Shown: positions 24,601 through 33,600 of the stretch, in pieces | Layout of the letters: every line of letters starts with the position of its first letter | Position numbering within the stretch: position 1 is the stretch's first letter | Assembly: GCA_965243175.1 (NCBI GenBank) | Contig: OZ251532.1 | Coordinates: 3,162,001 to 3,226,000, forward strand | DNA length: 64,000 bases | Origin: VXYL01 sp965243175 | GTDB lineage: Bacteria > Pseudomonadota > Gammaproteobacteria > Pseudomonadales > Azotimanducaceae | Direction: 5' to 3' | Position numbers and translations under genes: made by a program | The notes under the pieces: generated by a model | Told to the model about the DNA's origin: nothing | What the model saw: the letters and a program-made list of their open reading frames with translations, nothing else | Database searches by the model: none

Positions 24601-27600
24601 TCTCGGCCAGCCCCACGTCGCTGACGTTCACCGCCGGCAACTGGGACACCGCGAGAACGGTGACGGTGGCGGCGGCGAACGACAACGACGGCACCAACGA
24701 CATGGCCACGTTCAGCCACGCCGCGTCCGGCGCCGACTACGGCAGCGTCCCGGCGGCGACGCTCGTGGCCACCTCGACGGACGACGACGCGCCGAGCCTG
24801 CAGGTGAGCGTCACCGCCCTGACGGTGGACGAGAACAGCACCAACGCCTACACCATCCGCCTCAACACCCAGCCGAGCGCCACGGTGACGGTGACGGTCT
24901 CCGGCGCGTCCGGCGCGGTAACGGTGGACACGTCCACGACGACCGGCGACCAGAACACCCTCACGTTCACGAACGCGAACTGGGCCACCAGCCAGACGGT
25001 GACGGTGGCCGCCGGCGACGACGGCAACGCGACGAACGAGGAGGTGTCGCTGACGCACACCGCGAGCGGTGGCGACTACGCCGGCCTGCCTCCGGGTTCG
25101 CGCCCCGGCGTGACGGTGACGGTGGACGACGACGACACGGCGGGGATCCTCGTCGACGCCGACCCGGACACCGCGAACGACCAGTCCGGCCCGGTGCTGG
25201 TGAACGAGCTCTCCACGGCGTCCAACAACACCCACGACTACACGGTGCGCCTGTCCTCGGAGCCGACCCAGACGACCACGGTGACGATCACGAGCAACCT
25301 CGCCTCGGTCACGGTGGCCGACACCGACGGCGACAGCCTGAACGGCGTCCAGAACACGCTGACGTTCACCGCGGCGAACTGGAGCACCCCGCGGACGGTG
25401 ACCCTGACCGCGGCCCAGGACGACAACGGCATCGGCGAATCCGCCACCATCACGCACACGTCCACCACGGCGTCGGCGAGCGAGTACGCCAACCTGCAGG
25501 CCACCCTCACCGCCAACACCAGCGACGACGACGCCCCCGCCTTCGTCTTCGACACGGACCTGAACATGGCGAACGACCAGTCCGGCCCGCTGGCGCTGAA
25601 CGAACTGTCGCCGACGAACTCGGCCGACTACACGGTGCGCCTCTACACCCAGCCGACCCGGACGGTCACCGCGACGATCACGAGCGGCAACACGGCCTCG
25701 GTCATGGTGGACGACACGGACGGCATCGCGCAGGGCGACCAGAACACCCTCGTGTTCACCTCGTCGAACTGGAACACCCCGCAGACCGTGACTCTGACGG
25801 CGCAGCAGGACGACAACGGCTTCGACGAGAACGTGACCATCACCCACGCCGCGCGCACCACGCCGAACAGCGAGTACACCAATGTGAACGGCAGCTTCAC
25901 CGCCTCGGTGAACGACGACGAGACCCCGGCCATCACGCTCTCCACGTCCACCCTGACGGTGCCGGAGCAGAACAGCGCCGCCTACACGGTGCGCCTCGCT
26001 ACGGAGCCTGTGGGCGGCAACGTGACGGTGGACATCACCGGCGCGGAGAACAGCCTCTCCGCCAGCCCGACGCGCCTGATCTTCACGACGACCAACTGGG
26101 ACACGCTGCGCACAGTGCGCGTGACGGCCGCCAACGACCAGAACGGCGAGAACGAGATGGCGACGTTCCGCCACGCGGCCAGCGGCGCCGACTACGGCGG
26201 CGTGGCGGCGGCGGAGCTGGTGGCGACGTCCACGGACAACGACACCCGGAGACTGCAAGTGACCCCGACCACCCTGGAGGTGGACGAGAACAGCAGCGGC
26301 CGGTACCGCATCCGCCTCAACACCCAGCCGAGCGCCGACGTGACGGTGACCGTCTCCGGCGCCTCCGGCGCGGTGACGGTGGACACTTCGACGACGACCG
26401 GCGACCAGAACACGCTGACGTTCTCGACCACGACATGGAGCGCCTACCAGACGGTGTCGGTGGCCGCCGGCGACGACGGCAACGCGACGAACGAGATGCT
26501 GACGCTAACCCACACCGCGAGCGGCGGCGGCTACGGCAGCCTCGGCGCAGGCGCCCGCCCGAGCGTCCAACTCACGGTGGACGACGACGACACGGCCGGC
26601 ATCGTTCTCGACGCCGACCCGAACACCCCGAACGACCAGTCCGGCCCGCTGGCGCTGGCCGAACTCTCCACCGCGTCGAACAACTCGGTGGACTACACCG
26701 TCCGCCTATCCTCGGAACCGACCCAGACCGCGACGGTGACCATCACGAGCGACGACACCACGGCGGTGACGGTGGACGACACGGACACCGGAAACCCCGG
26801 CGTCCAGAACACCCTCACGTTCACGAACACGAACTGGAACACCCCCCAGACTGTCACCCTCACCGCGGCCCAGGACACCGACGGCGTGGGCGAGAACGTC
26901 ACCATCACCCACACGGCGGCCACCGCTTCGCAGAGCGAGTACACCAACCTGCAGGCGACGATCACGGCCAACACCACGGACGCCCAGGCCCCCGGCTTCG
27001 TCTTCGACGCCGACCCGAGCTCCCCGGCCACCAACGAGGCCGGCCCGCTGCAGCTGAACGAACTGTCGTCGTCGAGCACCAACACCGACGACTACACGGT
27101 GCGCCTGACCTCCCAGCCCACCCAGACGGTGACGGCGACCATCACCAGCGGCAACACCGCGGCGGTGACGGTGGACGACACCGACACCGGCAACCCCGGC
27201 ACCCAGAACACGTTGACGTTCACGGCGAGCAACTGGAACACCCCCCAGACGGTGACCCTCACGGCGCAGCAGGACGACAACGGCTACGACGAGTCGGTGA
27301 CCATCGCCCACGCCGCGGCGACGACGACGAACAGCGAGTACCGGAACGTCAACGGCAGCTTCATGGCCGCCGTGACCGACGACGAGACCCCGGCCATCAC
27401 GCTGTCGGCGACCACGCTGTCCGTGCAGGAGCAGAGCAGCGCGACCTACACGGTGCGCCTCGCCACGGAGCCGGTGGGCGGCAGCGTCACGGTGGACGTC
27501 GCCGGCGCGGCGGACGGCCTCTCGGCGAGCCCGACCCGCCTGGTCTTCACCACCGGCAACTGGGACACCGAGCGCGCGGTGCGGATAACGGCGGCGAACG

Positions 27601-30600
27601 ACCAGGACGGCGACAGCGAGGTGGTGACGTTCAGCCACGCCGCGAGCGGCGCGGACTACGGCAGCGTGCCGGCGGCGGAGCTCGTGGCCACGTCCACGGA
27701 CAACGACACGCCGAGCCTGCAAGTGACCCCGACCACGCTGGAAGTGGACGAGAACAGCAGCGGCTGCTACCGCGTCCGCCTCAACACCCAGCCCACGGGG
27801 AACGTGACGGTGACGGTCTCCGGCGCGACCGGTGCCGTGACCGTGGACACGTCCACGACAAGCGGCGACCAGAACACCCTGACGTTCACCACGACGACGT
27901 GGAGCGCCCAGCAGACGGTCACGGTGGCGGCCGGCGACGACGGCAACGCCGTGAACGAGATGCTGACCCTCGCCCACGCCGCAAGCGGCGGCGGCTACGG
28001 CGCACTCGGCGCAGGTGCCCGCCCGAGCGTCCGGCTTGCGGTGGACGACGACGACATCGCCGGCATCCTCGTCGACGCCGACCCGAACACCGCGAACGAC
28101 CAGCCCGGCCCGGTGCTGCTGAACGAGCTGTCCACGGCGACCAACAACACGCACGACTACACCGTGCGCCTGTCCTCGGAGCCGACCCAGGACACCACGG
28201 TGACGATCACGAGCAACATCGCCTCGGTGACGGTGGGCGACACCGACGGCGACAGCCTGAACGGCGTCCAGAACACGCTGACGTTCACGTCCACGAACTG
28301 GAACACCCCGCGGACGGTGACCCTGACCGCGGCGGAGGACGACAACGGGGTAGGGGAGTCGGCGACCATCACCCACACGTCGTCCACATCGTCGGCGAGC
28401 GAGTACACGAACCTGCAGGCGACCCTGACGGCGAACACCACCGACGACGACGCGCCGAGCTTCGTCTTCGACGCCGACCCGGACACGGCGAACGACCAGT
28501 CCGGCCCCTTGGCGCTGAACGAACTGTCGTCGTCCCCGACGAACTCCGACGCCTACACCGTGCGCCTCTACACGCAGCCGGTCCAGACCGTGACCGCCAC
28601 CATCACGAGCAACACGTCCTCGGTCACCGTGGCCGACACCGACGGCGACAGCGCCAACGGCGTCCAGAACACGCTGACGTTCACGGCGACGAACTGGGCC
28701 ACCCCCCAGACGGTGACCCTGACGGCGCAGCAGGACGACAACGGCTTCGACGAAAGCGCCACCATCACGCACCGCGCCAGGACGACGCCGAACAGCGAGT
28801 ACACCAACGTCAACGGCACCTTCACCGCGAGCGTGACCGACGACGAGACCCCGGCCATCACCTTGTCGGCGACCACCCTGACGGTGCCGGAGCAGAACAG
28901 CAGGACGTACACGGTGCGGCTGGCCACGGAACCGGTGGGCGGCGCCGTCACGGTGGACATCGCCGGCGCGGCCGACGGCCTCTCCGCCAGCCCGACGCGC
29001 CTGATCTTCACGACCGGCAACTGGGACACCGAGCGCACGGTGCGCATCACGGCGGCGAACGACCTGGACGGCGACAACGAGACGGTCACGTTCACCCACG
29101 CCGCGTCGGGCGCCGACTACGGCGGCGTCCCGATGGCGGCGCTGGTGGCCACCTCCACGGACAACGACACCCCGAGCCTGCAAGTCACCCCGACCACGCT
29201 GGAGGTGGACGAGAACAGCAGCGGCACCTACCGCGTCCGCCTCAACACGCAGCCGAGCGCCGACGTGACGGTGACCGTCTCCGGCGCCTCCGGCGCGGTG
29301 ACGGTGGACACCTCGACGACGACCGGCAACCAGAACACGCTGACGTTCTCGACCACGACATGGAGCGCCCACCAGACGGTGACGGTGGCGGCCGGCGACG
29401 ACGGCAACGCCGTGAACGAGATGCTCACGCTGACGCACGCGGCAAGCGGCGGCGACTACGGCGCCCTCGGGGCAGGCGTCCGCCCAAGCGTCCAGCTGAC
29501 CGTGGACGACGACGACACGGCGGGCATCGTCCTCGACACCGACCCGAACACCCCGAACGACCAGTCCGGCTCGGTGCTGCTGAACGAACTGTCCACGGCA
29601 TCGAACAACACCCACGACTACACCGTGCGCCTGTCCTCGGAGCCGACCCAGGACGCCACGGTGACCATCACGAGCAACCTCGCCGCGGTGACGGTGGGCG
29701 ACACCGACGGCGACAGCCTGAACGGCGTCCAGAACACGCTGACGTTCACGTCCACGAACTGGAACACCCCGCGGACGGTGACCCTGACCGCCGCCGAGGA
29801 CGACAACGGCGTCGGCGAGAGCGCGACGATCACCCACACGTCCGCCACGTCGGCGAGCAGCGAGTACACGAACCTACAAGCCACCCTGACGGCGAACACC
29901 GCCGACGACGACACGCCGAGCTTCGTCTTCGACGCCGACCCGGACACGGCCAACGACCAGTCCGGCCCGCTGCAACTGAACGAACTGTCGTCGTCCAGCA
30001 CCAACTCGGACGACTACACCGTGCGCCTCTACACGCAGCCCACCCGGACGGTCACCGCCACCATCACGAGCAACACGCCGTCGGTGACGGTGGGCGACAC
30101 GGACGGCGACAGCCTGAACGGCGTCCAGAACACGCTGACGTTCACGGCGACGAACTGGAACACCCCCCAGACGGTGACCCTGACGGCGCAGCAGGACGAC
30201 AACGGCTTCGACGAGAGCGCCACCATCACGCACCGCGCCAGAACGACGCCGAACAGCGAGTACACCAACGTCAACGGCACCTTCACGGCGAGCGTGACCG
30301 ACGACGAGACCCCGGCCATCACCCTGTCGGCGACCACCCTCACGGTGCCGGAGCAGGACAGCAGGACGTACACCGTGCGCCTCGCCACGGAGCCGGTGGG
30401 CGGCAACGCCACCGTGGACGTCACCGGCGCGTCGCTCGGCCTCTCGGCCAGCCCGACGCGCCTGATCTTCACGACCGGCAACTGGGACACCGAGCGCACC
30501 GTGCGCGTAACGGCGGCGAACGACCTGGACGGCGACAACGAGACGGTCACGTTCACCCACGCCGCGTCGGGCGCCGACTACGGCGGCGTCCCGACGGCGG

Positions 30601-33600
30601 CGCTGGTGGCCACGTCCACGGACAACGACACCCCAAGCCTGCAAGTCACCCCGATCACCCTGGAAGTGGACGAGAACGCCAGCGGCCGCTACCGCATCCG
30701 CCTGAACACCCAGCCGAGCGCCACCGTGACGGTGACGGTCTCCGGCGCCACCGGCGCCGTGACCGTAGACACGTCGACGACCAGCGGCGACCAGAACACC
30801 CTGACGTTCACCATCACGACGTGGAGCGCCCACCAGACGGTGACCGTGTCCGCCAGCGACGACGGCAACGCCGTGAACGAGATGCTCACGCTGTCGCACG
30901 CCGCGAGCGGCGGCGACTACGGCTCTCTGGGCGCGGGCGCCCGCCCGAGCGTCCAGCTGACGGTGGACGACGACGACACGGCCGGCATCCTCGTCGACGC
31001 CGACCCGAACACGCCGAACGACCAGTCCGGCCCGCTGGCCCTCGCCGAACTCTCCACCGCGACCAACAACTCGGTGGACTACACCGTCCGCCTGTCGTCC
31101 GAACCGACCCAGGACGCCACGGTCACCATCACCAGCAACGACACCACCGCGGTGACGGTGGACGACACCGACGGCGACAGCCTGAACGGCGTCCAAAACA
31201 CGCTCACGTTCACGTCGAGCAACTGGAACACCCCCAGGACCGTGACCCTGACCGCGGCGGAGGACGACGACGGGGTAGGGGAGAGCGCCACCATCACCCA
31301 CACGTCGTCCACGTCGTCGGCCAGCGAGTACACGAACTTGTCCGCGACCCTGACGGCGAACACCACCGACGACGACGCGCCGAGCTTCGTCTTCGACGCC
31401 GACCCGGACACCGCCAACGACCAGTCCGGCCCGCTGCAACTGAACGAACTGTCGTCGTCCACCACCAACTCCGACGACTACACCGTGCGCCTCTACACGC
31501 AGCCCACCCGCGCGGTCACCGCGACGATTACCAGCAGCACGCCCTCGGTCACCGTGGACACGGCCCCGGCCAGCGGCAACCAGAACACGCTCACGTTCAC
31601 CGCGACGAACTGGAACACCCCCCAGACGGTGACTCTGACCGCGCAGCAGGACGACAACGGCTTCGACGAGGCCGCGACCATCACGCACCGCGCCAGAACG
31701 ACGCCGAACAGCGAGTACACGAACGTGAACGGCACGTTCACCGCGACCACGACCGACGACGAAACCCCGGCCATCACGTTGTCCGCGTCCACCCTGACGG
31801 TGCCGGAGCAGAACAGCGCCACCTACACCGTCCGCCTCGACACCGAGCCGGTGGGCGGCAACGCCACGGTGACCATCACCGGCGCGGCGGACGGCATCAC
31901 GCCGAACCCGACGCGCCTGATCTTCACGGCCGGCAACTGGGACACGCCGCGGCAGGTGCGGGTGAGCGCGGCGAACGACAACGACTCCACCAACGAAGTC
32001 GTCACCCTGAGCCACGCCGCGAGCGGCGCCGACTACGGCGGCGTCCCGACGGCGGCGATCGTGGTCACGGCCACCGACGACGACACGCCGAGCCTGAACG
32101 TCTCCCCGACCCGCCTGACGGTACGCGAGAACCGCACCGCGACGTACACCATGCGCCTGAACACGCAGCCGAGCGCCGCGGTGACGGTGAGCGTGAGCGG
32201 CACGACCGCGGAAGTGACGGTCGACGAGACCGCCCTGACGTTCACGACGACGAACTGGAACGCCGCCCGCACGATCACGGTGAGCGCGGCGGACGACGAC
32301 AACGCCACCGACGAGACGGTGAACCTGCTGCACGCGGCGACCGGCGGCGACTACACGGGCCTGGCGCTGGCCTCGCGCCCGGGCGTGGAGGTGTCCGTGG
32401 ACGACAACGACACCCCGGCGCTGGTGATCGACCCGGACCCGACCGCGGGTCCGCTGGCGCTGAACGAGATGTCCGGCCACGCCGACAACGCGAAGGACTA
32501 CACCGTGCGCCTGGCGACCGAGCCGACGGCGCAGGTGGAGGTGGCCGTGTCGAGCGACGACCGCGCCGTGTCGGTGGACAACGACGCCACGCCGCGGACG
32601 CGCACCCTGACCTTCACCACGACGAACTGGGCGACGGCGCAGGCGGTGACGGCGACCGCCGCCGAGGACGACGACGCCTCGAACGAGACCGTGACGATCA
32701 CGCACACGGCCAGCGGCGGCGACTACGAAGGCGTCTCGGCGCAGCTCTCCGCCACGACGTTGGACGACGACGAGCCGGCCATCGTGGTCGCCGCGTCGTC
32801 CCTGATGAGTTCCGGCGTCACGGAAGGGACGACGGCGACGTACACGGTGCGCCTGGACACCGAACCGGACGGCGTGGCGCGGGTGTCGGTCGCGGCGGAG
32901 GGTCCGGTGTCCGTGGATCTCGACCGGAACCAGGCGGGCGTCCAGCGCTGGCTGCGCTTCGACGCGACCAACTGGAACACGCCGCGCACGGCATCGGTGC
33001 GCGGTCTCGACGACGCGGACGCCGCATCCGGCACGGCCACGCTGCGCCACACGGCGTCCGGCGCCGACTACGCAGGCGCCCCGGCGGTGGACGTGCAGTT
33101 CGCGGTGTCCGACAACGACACGCGGCAAGTGCTGACGGACGCGACGACGGTGGACGTGAACGAAGGTTCGACGGCCAGCTACTCGGTGACGCTCGCGGCA
33201 GCCCCGACCGGCGGCACCGTGGAAGTGACCCCGACCAGCTCCGACGCAGCGGTGGCGACCGTCTCCCCGACGACGCTGCGCTTCACGGCGTCGAACTGGA
33301 ACGCCCCGCAGCGGGTGACCGTGCGCGGCGTCTCGGACGGCGCAGCGAGCATCACCCACCCGACGACCGGCGCCGACTACGGTTCGGCGCCCAGCCCCAC
33401 GGTGGCCGCGACGGTGCGCGACGAAGACGCCCCGGGCGTTCGAGTCGAACCACCGCTGCTGCGCATTGCCGAGGGCGCGATGGGCAGCTACCGAGTCCGC
33501 CTGAACACGGAGCCCTCCACCGACGTGACGGTGACGGCGACCAGCGGCAGTTCGGAACTGACATTGCGCGACGGCACTCAGAACGTCGGCACCCTGACGC

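Noticed and set aside
22251..32420. CRISPR-like regular array suggested by the evenly spaced repeats
   Set aside because: Repeat units are over 1.4 kb, lie within one coding frame and translate to protein domains; no short repeat-spacer pattern exists.
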